The notes: generated from the letters alone by a model not told the origin. 59,813 bases of DNA from an uncultured Bacteroidales bacterium (GCA_900317925.1 ONIQ01000018.1:1-59813), one strand, 5' to 3'. Shown: positions 1 through 9,156, counted from the first letter of the stretch. Made by a program: numbers and translations.

Positions 1-579
1 CTTCTCAACATATTCATAATCCACAATATCCATGGGAACGATCCGGTCATTAAACACATGATATTGATCAGGAGCAAAAGTCCTACTTCTGAAAATAGAC
101 CGCCTCTTCGAAATAGGTAGGTCTTTTAAAGAGATTCCTGGGACTGATTGACAGAAAGGATTAAAATAGACAAAACAACTACTCCATTCATAGTGAAATG
201 GATTGGAAATTCCCGCCTTGAGCGGATTCCTCAAGATATAGGCGACCTCCGTCCGGAACATGTCCGGGCTATCAATCAGGACCAAGTCGCCCATGACCAT
301 CTTCCTCCCAAAAGCCTGTTCTCCATATTTCGTCTGCATATACATGGCGGTCAGTTTTTGGTAATGACTAAAAAACTCTTCAGCTTGTTCTGCAGTCCCC
401 CTAATCAGGAAATGGAAATGATTGCTCATTAAGGCAAATGCATAAATAACTATCCCGACTTTGGATTGACAAAGTAAGATTCTATTCCATCCGGTAAGAT
501 AGTCCTCTCGATCTTTGAATAACAACCCAGAGGAAAGATGGTTCAGAAATAGATGATAGCAAGGTATTCTCGTTCCCAT
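1..579 (-). CDS. RAYT / IS200-like (Y1, HUH) transposase, 3' end outside the window
   Basis: My reading of the minus strand gives an open frame of 193 codons from ATG at 579 to the window edge, beginning MGTRIPCYHLFLNH. It contains ALMSNHFHFLIRG, the histidine-x-histidine motif of HUH nucleases, and later VAYILRNPLKAG, the YI..NP signature of REP-associated tyrosine transposases, whose tyrosine is the usual nucleophile. Such proteins cut and join single-stranded DNA next to palindromic repeats. Two palindromes lie directly upstream (663-751), which fits a RAYT. It shares orientation with dnaK. The stop codon lies beyond the window, so completeness cannot be judged. Solitary Y1-transposase-like genes are common in Bacteroidetes, so present mobility is uncertain. 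Confidence 0.8.
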   Translation of the reverse strand, partial: MGTRIPCYHLFLNHLSSGLLFKDREDYLTGWNRILLCQSKVGIVIYAFALMSNHFHFLIRGTAEQAEEFFSHYQKLTAMYMQTKYGEQAFGRKMVMGDLVLIDSPDMFRTEVAYILRNPLKAGISNPFHYEWSSCFVYFNPFCQSVPGISLKDLPISKRRSIFRSRTFAPDQYHVFNDRIVPMDIVDYEYVEK

Positions 580-662
580 AGCGATTATGTTTTCGGGGAC
601 AAGATAAGTATTCTTTTGTTTAAGTGTCTTTAAAATTCATATATTTCTTTTTTTAAAAGAGG

Positions 663-696
663 ACCTGCCACGAAAAGGGCCCTGTACATGGCAGGT
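663..696. repeat. REP-like imperfect palindrome next to the RAYT gene
   Basis: ACCTGCCA (663-670) pairs with TGGCAGGT (689-696) around an 18-base loop. The arms are the same sequence as the core of the larger palindrome at 710-751, so the spacer between dnaK and the transposase holds two related palindromes in tandem, as REP doublets do beside RAYT genes. Function is inferred. Confidence 0.5.
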
Positions 697-709
697 GCCC
701 GAAAAATTG

Positions 710-751
710 AAGGACCTGCCACAAAAACGTGTGTTTTCGTGGCAGGTCCTT
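710..751. terminator. long hairpin downstream of dnaK; terminator and/or REP-like repeat
   Basis: A 19-base arm (710-728) pairs with 733-751 with a single G-U type mismatch around a 4-base GTGT loop. It lies 19 bases past the dnaK stop. On the minus strand the hairpin is not followed by a strong T run, so it may be a stem-only terminator, an mRNA 3'-end stabiliser or a RAYT substrate. Confidence 0.6.
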
Positions 752-769
752 CTGTACGGCCGATAGCGA

Positions 770-2671
770 TTACTGCTCGTCCGGACCCTGGTCACCGCCG
801 GGCTGACCGGCACCCGGTCCCTGAGGGCCGCCCTGGCCGAAAGGACCCTGAGGACCGCCCTGGCCACCCTGGGCCTGCTGGGCCTGCTGATACATCGCCT
901 CAAAGGCCTTGTTCAGTTCCTCGCTGTAACGGTCGATATCCGCAATGTTCTGCGCTTTCACGGCCTCCTTCAGCTGGTTCACGCTGTTCTCTACGTTGCT
1001 CTTCACATCGGCCGGGACCTTGTCGCCATTCTCCTTCAGGAACTTCTCGGCCTGGAAGCAGAGGGCGTCGGCATTGTTGATCTTGTCAATGCGCTCCTTC
1101 TCGGCCTTATCGGCTGCCTCATTGGCCTTCGCCTCATCCCGCATCCGCTGGATTTCATCCTCGGACAGACCCGAAGAAGCCTCAATGCGGATGTTCTGCT
1201 CCTTGCCGGTAGCCTTATCCTTTGCGGACACATTCAGGATACCGTTCGCATCGATATCGAAAGTAACCTCGATCTGAGGGATGCCACGCGGAGCGGGAGC
1301 AATGCCGTCCAGGTGGAACACGCCGATCTGTTTGTTGTCCTTGGCCATCGGACGCTCGCCCTGGAGGACGCGGATCTCGACGGAAGGCTGATTATCGGCT
1401 GCCGTAGAGAAGACCTGACTCTTGCGGGCAGGAATCGTGGTATTGGACTCGATCAGCTTGGTCATCACACCGCCGAGGGTCTCGATACCCAGCGAAAGCG
1501 GGGTCACATCCAGCAGGAGGACATCTTTCACGTCACCGGCCAGCACACCGCCCTGGATAGAGGCGCCCACGGCCACGACTTCGTCGGGGTTCACGCTGCG
1601 GTTCGGCTCCTTGCCGAAGAAGGACTTCACCAGTTCCTGGATCTTCGGGATACGGGTGGAACCACCCACGAGCAGGACCTCGTCAATATCGGAAGGATTC
1701 AGCTTGGCATCCTGGAGGGCCTTGCGGCACGGCTCGATGGTACGCTGGAACAGATCGTCACAGAGCATTTCGAACTTGGCGCGGGTAAGGGTCTTCACCA
1801 GGTGTTTGGGGATACCGTCCACCGGCATGATGTACGGCAGGTTGATTTCCGTGGAATTCTGGTTGGACAGTTCGATCTTCGCCTTCTCGGCCGCCTCTTT
1901 CAGACGCTGCAGAGCCATCGGATCCTTCTTCAGGTCGATGCCGCCGTTCTCGGAAGCGAACTCGCCGGCCAGCCAGTCGATGATAACCTGGTCGAAGTCG
2001 TCACCGCCCAGGTGGGTATCTCCGTTGGTGGATTTCACCTCGATCATACCGCCGCCCAGTTCCAGGATGGAGATATCGAAGGTACCGCCGCCCAGGTCAT
2101 AGACCGCCACCTTCATATCCTTGTTCATCTTGTCCAGACCGTAGGCAAGAGCCGCGGCCGTAGGCTCGTTGATGATACGTTTCACGTCCAGACCGGCAAT
2201 CTTGCCAGCCTCTTTGGTGGCCTGACGCTGCGAGTCGGAGAAGTATGCCGGCACGGTAATCACCGCCTCGGTCACTTCCTGGCGGAGATACTCTTCCGCC
2301 GTCTTCTTCATTTTCTGCAGCACCATGGCGGAAATCTCCTGCGGCGTATAGAGACGCCCGTCGATGTCCACCCGCGGGGTATTGTTGTCGCCACGCACCA
2401 CCTTATACGGTACGCGGGAGACCTCTTTGCTCACCTGGTCATAGGTCTCGCCCATGAACCGCTTGATCGAGAAGATGGTCTTTTTCGGGTTGGTGATAGC
2501 CTGACGCTTGGCCGGGTTACCGATTTTGCGCTCGCCACCGTCGGTAAAAGCCACGACGGACGGGGTGGTGCGCTCACCCTCGTTGTTGATGATAACGGTA
2601 GGCTGGTTGCCTTCCATGACCGACACGCACGAATTGGTGGTGCCCAGGTCGATACCAATGATTTTTCCCAT
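770..2671 (-). CDS. dnaK: molecular chaperone DnaK (Hsp70)
   Basis: ATP-driven cytoplasmic Hsp70 that folds and protects proteins with DnaJ and GrpE. At 633 residues it has the usual length. The N-terminal ATPase begins [16 protein letters not shown] and includes the phosphate loop [12 protein letters not shown] and the VGGSTRIP segment; the substrate domain contains [18 protein letters not shown]. The tail is rich in G, P and Q and ends GPDEQ instead of a charged EEVD-like end. No dnaJ or grpE lies beside it, so it is a single-gene unit. An AGGAG site precedes the ATG, and an imperfect palindrome lies about 95 bases upstream of the start. Identification is secure. Confidence 0.98.
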   Translation of the reverse strand: MGKIIGIDLGTTNSCVSVMEGNQPTVIINNEGERTTPSVVAFTDGGERKIGNPAKRQAITNPKKTIFSIKRFMGETYDQVSKEVSRVPYKVVRGDNNTPRVDIDGRLYTPQEISAMVLQKMKKTAEEYLRQEVTEAVITVPAYFSDSQRQATKEAGKIAGLDVKRIINEPTAAALAYGLDKMNKDMKVAVYDLGGGTFDISILELGGGMIEVKSTNGDTHLGGDDFDQVIIDWLAGEFASENGGIDLKKDPMALQRLKEAAEKAKIELSNQNSTEINLPYIMPVDGIPKHLVKTLTRAKFEMLCDDLFQRTIEPCRKALQDAKLNPSDIDEVLLVGGSTRIPKIQELVKSFFGKEPNRSVNPDEVVAVGASIQGGVLAGDVKDVLLLDVTPLSLGIETLGGVMTKLIESNTTIPARKSQVFSTAADNQPSVEIRVLQGERPMAKDNKQIGVFHLDGIAPAPRGIPQIEVTFDIDANGILNVSAKDKATGKEQNIRIEASSGLSEDEIQRMRDEAKANEAADKAEKERIDKINNADALCFQAEKFLKENGDKVPADVKSNVENSVNQLKEAVKAQNIADIDRYSEELNKAFEAMYQQAQQAQGGQGGPQGPFGQGGPQGPGAGQPGGDQGPDEQ

Positions 2672-2764
2672 AATGTATTTCTCCTTTTTTATTTTTCCAT
2701 TTCTCCCGACCTACCACAGGCCGGACAACATCATCAAAGCGAATCCCGTGCCACGAAAACGATG

Positions 2765-2779
2765 CTGACAATTTGGCAG
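2765..2779. promoter_or_regulatory. imperfect palindrome between dnaK and the rluA-type gene (candidate operator)
   Basis: CTGACAATTTGGCAG is a near-symmetric 15-mer (CTGnCA...TGnCAG) in the divergent spacer. It overlaps the -33 TTTG of the plus-strand promoter and lies upstream of dnaK. It is not a CIRCE element. A heat-shock or other regulator could bind here, but this is inference from symmetry and position. Confidence 0.35.
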
Positions 2780-2803
2780 AATTCCCGGAAATGATTATCT
2801 TTG
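2772..2803 (+). promoter_or_regulatory. Bacteroidetes-type promoter for the pseudouridine synthase gene
   Basis: TTTG (2772-2775), 20 bases, then TATCTTTG (2796-2803) matches the Bacteroidetes -33/-7 consensus. The -7 box ends one base before the ATG at 2805, so the transcript would start at or inside the first codons. This suggests a leaderless mRNA starting at the second ATG (2808), or a start further in. Confidence 0.6.
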
Positions 2804-2804
2804 A

Positions 2805-3536
2805 ATGATGGAATACAGAGAACTTTCAGAACAGGAATACCGCGACCTTCAGAGACGCATCCTGTACGAAGACAACCACCTGCTCGTGGTGAACAAACGC
2901 TGCGGCGAAATCGTCCAGGGCGACAAAACCGGCGACGAAACACTGGCCGATGCCTATAAGGCCTTCATCGCCCGCCGGGATGGCAAACCCGGCAAGGTCT
3001 TCATGGGCATCCCGCACCGGCTGGACCGCCCTGTAAGCGGCATTACCGTCCTGGCCAAGACCTCCAAATGTCTGGAACGGATGAACGAGGCCTTTCGAAA
3101 CGGGAGCGTACACAAGACCTACTGGGCCCTGTGCTGCGCCGCGCCCGAAACAAAAGAAGCCCTGCTGGAGAACTGGCTGCTGCGGAACGAAGGACAAAAC
3201 AAATCCTACATCGTCCGGGAAGGGAACAAGCAGGCCAAACTGGCGCGCTTGCAATACCGGTACCTGGGACCCACCGAGCGCTACCATGTCTTGGAGGTTG
3301 CCCTGCTTACCGGCCGGCATCACCAGATCCGCTGCCAGCTGGCCGGCATCGGCTGTCCCATCAAAGGCGACCTGAAATATGGCGCCCCGCGGTCCAATCC
3401 CGACGGCGGCATCTCCCTGCACGCCCGAAACATCCGCTTTGTCCACCCCGTCCAGAAAAACGAAATCAGCATCACCGCTCCCCTGCCCGCATCCTGGAAA
3501 GGGGTCGAACGCTATACCTCGCCTACAAATGAATAA
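2805..3536 (+). CDS. RluA-family pseudouridine synthase
   Basis: Converts uridines in rRNA or tRNA to pseudouridine. The 243-residue protein has only the catalytic domain, with no S4 domain. It carries HRLDRPVSG near residue 70, with the invariant catalytic aspartate, and GRHHQIRCQLA further on, both typical of RluA/RluC/RluD enzymes. The substrate position cannot be told from sequence. The two adjacent ATGs at 2805 and 2808 are almost touching the -7 box. The 3' end overlaps the next gene by 8 bases, suggesting coupled translation with an unrelated lipoprotein. Confidence 0.9.
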   Translation: MMEYRELSEQEYRDLQRRILYEDNHLLVVNKRCGEIVQGDKTGDETLADAYKAFIARRDGKPGKVFMGIPHRLDRPVSGITVLAKTSKCLERMNEAFRNGSVHKTYWALCCAAPETKEALLENWLLRNEGQNKSYIVREGNKQAKLARLQYRYLGPTERYHVLEVALLTGRHHQIRCQLAGIGCPIKGDLKYGAPRSNPDGGISLHARNIRFVHPVQKNEISITAPLPASWKGVERYTSPTNE

Positions 3537-6500
3537 ACTTTTTCTTCCGCTGGCAGCGGCTCTGCTGCTGGCACTTCCGGCCTGTCAAAAGGAGACCGGC
3601 ATCGCCGATATTGAAACAGCCTTCACCCAGACACCTCCTCCGTCGGCCTATCCATGGGTCTGGTGGCATTGGATGGATGGGAACATCTCCCGGGAAGGCA
3701 TCCGGAAAGACCTGCTATGGATGAAAGAAATGGGCATCGCCGGCCTGCACCAGTTCGATGCCGGCGGACGCCCCATTCCGCAGATCGTAACCGAACGTGT
3801 CCCCTATCTGTCGGATACCTGGAAGGAGGCGTTCCGCTACGCCCTGCACCTGACCGATTCCCTGGGCATCGAGGTGGCCGTAGCCAGTTCTCCGGGCTGG
3901 AGTTCCACCGGCGGACCCTGGGTCCCGCGGGAAAATGCCATGAAAAAACTGGTCTGGCGTACCGTGGAGGTCACCGGAAAGGCACAGGAGATTACCCTTC
4001 CGAAACCATTTGACACTGTAGGGAAATACCAGGATGTTCCGTTTGGCGAGGCCGCGGACATCGACCCCTGGTACGAGGATGTCGCCGTGGTGGCCGTCCG
4101 TCTCCCGGATGCCGACCGTTCCCTGCAGGAACTGGGCGCCACCGTCCGTTCCAGTGAAGGCCGGTTTACCGTTGACATGCTGACCGACGGCCTCCTGGCC
4201 GAAGGCATCCCCCTGGCTGCCCAAAAACCCGCCTGGGTCCAGTACGAATTCCCCGAACCGCAGACCTTCCAGGGCGTTCTGGTATCCACCGAACGCCTGC
4301 GCAGCCGCTACGGCAGCGTACCGGGCGGCATCCGCCTCTTCCTGGAATGCAGCGACGATGGGAAAAACTACCGCGAAGCCGCCCGCATCCCGGACAATGT
4401 GGTCTTTTCCATGACGGTAGATTTTCCGCCGCAGACCGCCCGCTTCTGGCGGCTGCGCATCAACCCGGCCGCCAACTACCCGCAGGGACAATGCCTGCGC
4501 GAATTCGTGCTCTACCCCACCGTCCGCGTGAACCACGCCGAGGAAAAGGGAGCCTTCGCGGCCCAGCACGATTTCATGCAGTTCCCCACCCCGGACAGCC
4601 CGAATGCCATCCGCGACGTAGTGGTGCTCGATGCCCCCATCCGCGAAGGGAAAGTTGCCTGCAGCCTCCCCGAAGGGCGCTGGCGGGTATTTCGATTCGG
4701 ACAGACGCTCACCGGCAAGAAGAACCATCCCGCCGCCCCGGACGCTACGGGACTGGAAGTGGACAAATTGGATCCCGACGCCTGGATGGATCATTTCCAC
4801 CAGTATCTGAATCTGTACCAGGAAGCTGCCGGCGGGATGATGGGTCAGAAGGGCATCCAATACCTGCTGACCGACAGTTACGAAGCCGAGCAGATGACCT
4901 GGACACGCCACATGCGCGAAGAATTCCTTCGCCGGAACGGCTACGATGTCCTCCGCTGGCTGCCGGCCCTCACGGGCGAGGTGCTGGACAGCTCTGTCGA
5001 AACCGAAAAATTCCTCTGGGACTGGCGCAATACCATCGGGGACCTGTTTGCCGAGAATTACGACCGGCTGGAATCCCTCATCCAAGAATATGGTATGCGC
5101 GGGCGCTATACCGAATCGCACGAGAACGGACGCGTCTATGTGGGAGACGGCATGGACATCAAGATGCACGCCACCGTACCCATGTCCGCCATCTGGATGC
5201 CGGACTCCCCCAGCGGATCCAAGATTCCCATGGCTTGCGCCGATATCAAGGAGTCTTCCTCGGTGGCCCATATCTTCGGTCAGAACATCGCCGCGGCGGA
5301 ATCCTTCACCGCAAACGGTTTCAAAGGCCGGGCTTATACCTACTGTCCCGAAAACATCAAATGGACGGCCGACCTGGCCCTCTCGCATGGCCTGAACCGC
5401 TTCGTCGTCCACGATTCCGCCCACCAGCCCAGTGACGATCATCTTCCCGGAACCGGTCTGTTCCAATACGGCCAGTGGTTCAACCGTCACGAAACCTGGG
5501 CCCCGATGGCCCGTGCCTGGACCGACTACCTGGCCCGCAGTTGCTACCTGCTTCAGCAGGGCACCTTTGTGGCCGATATCCTCTGGTACTACGGAGAAGA
5601 CAATTGCGTTTGCGGCCTGTACGGCCTCCAGTTCCCCGCCGTTCCCGAAGGCTATGCCTTTGATTTCATCAACCCGAAAGGGCTTCTCGAGGCCGTGCAT
5701 CCGGAAAAAGGGACGCTGCGGACGGCTTCCGGCATGCACTACCGCGTGCTGGCACTCGGTGACAATTGCCGGCGGATGTCGGTAAAAATGCTCCGCCGGA
5801 TTGTGGAGATCGCCCGCGCCGGCGTTCCCGTGTGCGGCGTACTGCCCGAGGTGTGCGTTTCGCTGACCGATGATGTCCGGGAATTCGATGCCCTTCGGGC
5901 CGAACTCCAGGCGCTTCGGGTGTCAGCCGACCTGGCCGGCGCGCTGGAGGCCAAAGGAATCGGACCGGATCTCGTATCCACGGTCCCCGGACTTTCCTAT
6001 GTGCACCGTTCCCTGCACGATGCCGATATCTTCTGGGTGCGCAATTTCAGCGGAAAACCGGTCACCGCCGGGTTGACCCTCCGCATCCCCAAAACCGGCA
6101 CGGTGGAAGTCTGGAATCCCGAGAATGGCAGCGTAACCCCGCTGCTCTTTACCACCGCGGACGCGGGCGTCTCCGCCACCCTGGACATGGACGAGCATGC
6201 CGCCCTCTTCCTGGTGGCCCGGCGTGATGGGGTGCAGGACAAGACGATCATCACCCCTCAGTATCAGGAATCCCAGGTTCTGGACGGCCCGTGGAAGGTA
6301 ACCTTCCAGGAAGGCCGGGGAGCCCCGGAGGAGGCCACCTTTGCCTCGCTGATCGACTGGACCACCCATTCAGACGAAGGCATCCGCTATTATTCCGGCA
6401 TCGCCACCTACACCACCACCTTCTACGTGGATCATCCGGCCGACATCACCCTCCTGGGCTTGGGAAGCGTGAAAAACATGGCCGCGGTCAGCATCAACGG

Positions 6501-6759
6501 GACCTCGTGCGGGACAGCCTGGAAGGCGCCCTGGCAGGTGCAGATTCCCGACGGCATCCTACGGGAAGGAGAAAATGTCCTGACCGTCCGGGTGGCGAAC
6601 CTCTGGGTGAACCGCATCATCGGCGACCGCCGGCAGCAGACCCGGTTCACATCCACCCCGAATCCCTTCTATTCGGCCGATGACGCCCTCCTCCCCTCCG
6701 GTCTGTTGGGCCCCGTTATCCTTTTTCAAGAAAATAAGCGTATCTTTGCTAGAAAATAA
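3529..6759 (+). CDS. GH106-like alpha-L-rhamnosidase lipoprotein
   Basis: Probably removes alpha-L-rhamnose from plant or bacterial glycans at the cell surface or in the periplasm. I place the start at 3529 because it gives a lipoprotein signal (MNKLFLPLAAALLLALPAC); the open frame runs on upstream inside the previous gene. The mature protein of about 1,060 residues begins with YPWVWWHWMDGNIS and GIAGLHQFDAGG, typical of GH106 enzymes. It continues through a middle TIM-barrel region (QYLLTDSYEAEQMTW, YTESHENGRV) to a C-terminal sugar-binding beta-sandwich (WTTHSDEGIRYYSGIATY). No SusC/D pair is adjacent on this strand. The family call rests on these motifs; substrate is inferred. Confidence 0.82.
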   Translation: MNKLFLPLAAALLLALPACQKETGIADIETAFTQTPPPSAYPWVWWHWMDGNISREGIRKDLLWMKEMGIAGLHQFDAGGRPIPQIVTERVPYLSDTWKEAFRYALHLTDSLGIEVAVASSPGWSSTGGPWVPRENAMKKLVWRTVEVTGKAQEITLPKPFDTVGKYQDVPFGEAADIDPWYEDVAVVAVRLPDADRSLQELGATVRSSEGRFTVDMLTDGLLAEGIPLAAQKPAWVQYEFPEPQTFQGVLVSTERLRSRYGSVPGGIRLFLECSDDGKNYREAARIPDNVVFSMTVDFPPQTARFWRLRINPAANYPQGQCLREFVLYPTVRVNHAEEKGAFAAQHDFMQFPTPDSPNAIRDVVVLDAPIREGKVACSLPEGRWRVFRFGQTLTGKKNHPAAPDATGLEVDKLDPDAWMDHFHQYLNLYQEAAGGMMGQKGIQYLLTDSYEAEQMTWTRHMREEFLRRNGYDVLRWLPALTGEVLDSSVETEKFLWDWRNTIGDLFAENYDRLESLIQEYGMRGRYTESHENGRVYVGDGMDIKMHATVPMSAIWMPDSPSGSKIPMACADIKESSSVAHIFGQNIAAAESFTANGFKGRAYTYCPENIKWTADLALSHGLNRFVVHDSAHQPSDDHLPGTGLFQYGQWFNRHETWAPMARAWTDYLARSCYLLQQGTFVADILWYYGEDNCVCGLYGLQFPAVPEGYAFDFINPKGLLEAVHPEKGTLRTASGMHYRVLALGDNCRRMSVKMLRRIVEIARAGVPVCGVLPEVCVSLTDDVREFDALRAELQALRVSADLAGALEAKGIGPDLVSTVPGLSYVHRSLHDADIFWVRNFSGKPVTAGLTLRIPKTGTVEVWNPENGSVTPLLFTTADAGVSATLDMDEHAALFLVARRDGVQDKTIITPQYQESQVLDGPWKVTFQEGRGAPEEATFASLIDWTTHSDEGIRYYSGIATYTTTFYVDHPADITLLGLGSVKNMAAVSINGTSCGTAWKAPWQVQIPDGILREGENVLTVRVANLWVNRIIGDRRQQTRFTSTPNPFYSADDALLPSGLLGPVILFQENKRIFARK
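6741..6748 (+). promoter_or_regulatory. -7 box TATCTTTG upstream of the epimerase gene
   Basis: TATCTTTG lies inside the last codons of the GH106 gene, 19 bases before the epimerase ATG, so the epimerase may have its own promoter. No clear -33 TTTG is seen 20 bases upstream. Confidence 0.45.
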
Positions 6760-6767
6760 ACAAGGTC

Positions 6768-7445
6768 ATGAAAAAATACAACAATAAGATTTCCGCATCG
6801 GTCATGTGCTCCGACCTGCTCAACCTGGAAAAAGACATCCGCACCCTGGAGAACCTGGGCGTAGACATGCTGCACATCGATGTCATGGACGCGCATTTCG
6901 TCCCCAACCTCACCTTCGGCCCGGATTTCATCAAAGCCATGCAGGCCCACACCCATCTCCCGGTCGATTGCCATTTCATGGTAACGGAACCCGACCTGAT
7001 GTATTCCAAGCTGCAGATGCGCAAGGGCGATATCTTTACCGTCCATGCCGAGGTTGACCGCGACTATCGCTATATGGCGGACCCGCTCCATGCCAGCGGC
7101 GCCCTCTTCGGCATCGCCATCAACCCCGACACCCCCGTCGAGGCCGTGGAACGCCACCTCCCCTACACCGACCTGGTCCTGCTGATGACCGTCTATCCCG
7201 GTTTCGCCGGTTCCAAACTGGTGGAAGGCATCATGGAAAAAGTCGGGCAGATGCGCTCCTTCCTGGATGAGCGGGGATATCAAGATATTGAAATCAGCGT
7301 GGACGGCAGCGTGAGCAACGAGCGGGCCAACTACATGGCTTCCCTGGGTGCTTCGGTCTTTGTCTGCGGGACGGCCAGCCTGTACCGCAAAGGCATGTCG
7401 CTTGAAGAGACCGTTCCCGAATTCCGCCAGGCGATTACCTTATAG
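6768..7445 (+). CDS. rpe: ribulose-phosphate 3-epimerase family protein
   Basis: Interconverts ribulose-5-P and xylulose-5-P (pentose phosphate pathway), or a related ketose phosphate such as allulose-6-P. The 225 residues form one TIM barrel with ISASVMCSDLLNL, LHIDVMDAHFVPNLTFGPD (metal-binding H and D), PVDCHFMV, MTVYPGFAGSK and ISVDGSVS, the ordered motifs of this family. M where Rpe usually has I/L (SVMCSD instead of SILSAD) leaves room for an AlsE-type specificity. It follows the GH106 gene by 8 bases but has a promoter box of its own. It is followed by a 19-bp palindrome. Confidence 0.88.
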   Translation: MKKYNNKISASVMCSDLLNLEKDIRTLENLGVDMLHIDVMDAHFVPNLTFGPDFIKAMQAHTHLPVDCHFMVTEPDLMYSKLQMRKGDIFTVHAEVDRDYRYMADPLHASGALFGIAINPDTPVEAVERHLPYTDLVLLMTVYPGFAGSKLVEGIMEKVGQMRSFLDERGYQDIEISVDGSVSNERANYMASLGASVFVCGTASLYRKGMSLEETVPEFRQAITL

Positions 7446-7452
7446 TATGTTA

Positions 7453-7520
7453 TGGCCGGGTTGTCAGCTCTTCTTCGCAGAAAACAGGGAATATGCTCAT
7501 CAGAGCTGACAACCCGGCCA
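7453..7520. repeat. perfect 19-bp inverted repeat with 30-base loop
   Basis: TGGCCGGGTTGTCAGCTCT (7453-7471) is exactly complementary to 7502-7520. It starts 8 bases after the epimerase stop and ends 16 bases before the ATG of the phosphoesterase gene. On the plus strand it is followed by A7 then TTTT, not a clean T run, so it is an unusual terminator. It may instead be a REP/MITE-like insertion or a cis-acting leader of the next gene. Confidence 0.75.
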
Positions 7521-7536
7521 AAAAAATTTTATAACG

Positions 7537-9156
7537 ATGAGAATATTCAATAATTGTTTCCGGTTGGCGGCCATCTCCGCCATCGTAACGCTTACCGCTT
7601 GCGGAAATACGATTCAAGGAACCAAAATCCAAAAGGAAAACACGCTGGTGGGGGTAATCAGCGATGCGCAGACGGGCCGGGGCATCCCGGGCATCGCCGT
7701 AACGGACGGGACCCAGATTGTCCAGACCGACCGCCACGGCGTCTATCAGATGCGTGCCACCGAGCGCGCCCGGACCGTCTGTTACACCACTCCGGCAGCG
7801 TATGAGATGGCCGTTCACGAGGACGGCTCGCCCGCCTTCTTCGCCTACATCGACACCACCCAAGCCGTCAATCGGCACGATTTCGTCCTCCGGAAGCTTC
7901 CCGCCCCCGAGGAAGACTTTACCCTCGTGGTGATGGCCGACCCGCAGTGCATGTTCGATTCGGATGTGGAGCGCTTCCGCACCGAGACCGTTCCTGATGT
8001 GGGGAAGGTGGCTGCGAACGCCATCGCCGGTACCGGGAAACGGGTTTATGGAATCGGGCTAGGAGATATCGTGTACGATAACCTGACCATCTGGGAGCCG
8101 ATGTCGAAACTTTTCCGCGCCATCCCCCTGGAAGGCGGCGGAGCCCTGCCGGTTTACAACATCCCCGGCAACCATGACCACTGCAACAAGGTGGACAATG
8201 AATACGATGCCGTAGCGAATTACATCCACTATTTCGGGCCTACCGATTATTCCTTCGACCGGGGGAAACTCCACTTCATCTGCATGGACAACATCATCTT
8301 CCTGCACAAACAGCCCGAGCGGCCCGGGAAGGCCTATATGAACTGCGCCTACGAGGCCGGGTTTACCCCGCAGCAGCTGGAATGGCTGCGCCGCGACATC
8401 AGCCTGGTTCAGGATAAAGGAGAAAAGATGGTGGTCCTGTGCACCCATGCGCCTTTCCGGGGTGCCGACAAAAAAGGGTTCAAAGAAGTACTGGGGCTGC
8501 TGACACAGTTTAAGGATGCCGAATTGCTGATCGGCCACACCCATCACCCGGAAATCTACCGGCACGATGACTTCCGCTGCCTGAGCGGCCGCCCGGTCAA
8601 GGAGCACATCCACGGAGCGGTCTGCGGAGCCTGGTGGCACGCCAATATCTGTGTGGACGGCACCCCAAGCGGATATGCGGTCTATCAGGTGAGCGGCGAT
8701 CATTTCACGGATTATACCGCACGGTTCACCGGGCTGGACGAAGGGGTCCAGCTTCGCGTGTACAATGGCAACCAGTCCTATTCCAAGGAGGGGGGATACA
8801 CTTTCGCCTGGGAACCGGAACACCGGGGCAAATTCATCGCTACGGTCTGGTATGCCGACCCGGTTGAATGGACGGTGGAATTTATCGACAAGGAGGGCCA
8901 TGTCTGGCCGATGGAGCGTGTGAAAAAGCGCCAGCGCGACTGGGCGGCCTATTCCTATTTCCTGAATATTGCGGGACGCGATCCCAAGAATACCTCCTAT
9001 CAGGTGAACAAGCTCCATTACTGGACCTTCCCGGCGCCCGGCGGTGATCCGGCCGCCGAAACCGGCTGGACCGTCCGCGCTACGCAGACCTCCCCCACAG
9101 GGCAGAAAAAAGTCTATACCTGCAGCCGCCTACAAATCGGCTACGAAGGATTTTAA
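7537..9156 (+). CDS. calcineurin-like metallophosphoesterase lipoprotein (MetallophosN-Metallophos-MetallophosC type)
   Basis: Predicted two-metal phosphoesterase anchored in the envelope; substrate unknown. The 539 residues begin with a lipobox ending LTACGN. An N-terminal beta domain follows (GIPGIAVTDGTQIVQTDRHGVYQM). The catalytic domain shows VMADPQCMFD, GLGDIVYDN, PGNHDHCN, CTHAPFRG and LLIGHTHHPE in order. The first motif is D-P-Q where classical enzymes have D-x-H, and the same change is in the paralogue at 9193-10971, so it looks like a subfamily trait. The C-terminal third resembles MetallophosC. It converges on its paralogue across a shared hairpin. Confidence 0.85.
   Translation: MRIFNNCFRLAAISAIVTLTACGNTIQGTKIQKENTLVGVISDAQTGRGIPGIAVTDGTQIVQTDRHGVYQMRATERARTVCYTTPAAYEMAVHEDGSPAFFAYIDTTQAVNRHDFVLRKLPAPEEDFTLVVMADPQCMFDSDVERFRTETVPDVGKVAANAIAGTGKRVYGIGLGDIVYDNLTIWEPMSKLFRAIPLEGGGALPVYNIPGNHDHCNKVDNEYDAVANYIHYFGPTDYSFDRGKLHFICMDNIIFLHKQPERPGKAYMNCAYEAGFTPQQLEWLRRDISLVQDKGEKMVVLCTHAPFRGADKKGFKEVLGLLTQFKDAELLIGHTHHPEIYRHDDFRCLSGRPVKEHIHGAVCGAWWHANICVDGTPSGYAVYQVSGDHFTDYTARFTGLDEGVQLRVYNGNQSYSKEGGYTFAWEPEHRGKFIATVWYADPVEWTVEFIDKEGHVWPMERVKKRQRDWAAYSYFLNIAGRDPKNTSYQVNKLHYWTFPAPGGDPAAETGWTVRATQTSPTGQKKVYTCSRLQIGYEGF

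Noticed and set aside
2720-2756. Sigma-54-like TGGCAC-N5-TCGCT on the minus strand upstream of dnaK
   Set aside because: The -12 element has a mismatch (TCGC for TTGC), no activator gene is near and dnaK is not a usual sigma-54 target; likely coincidence.
3379-3528. N-terminal extension of the GH106 gene upstream of 3529
   Set aside because: The extension lies inside the pseudouridine synthase gene and would hide the lipoprotein signal peptide that begins at 3529.
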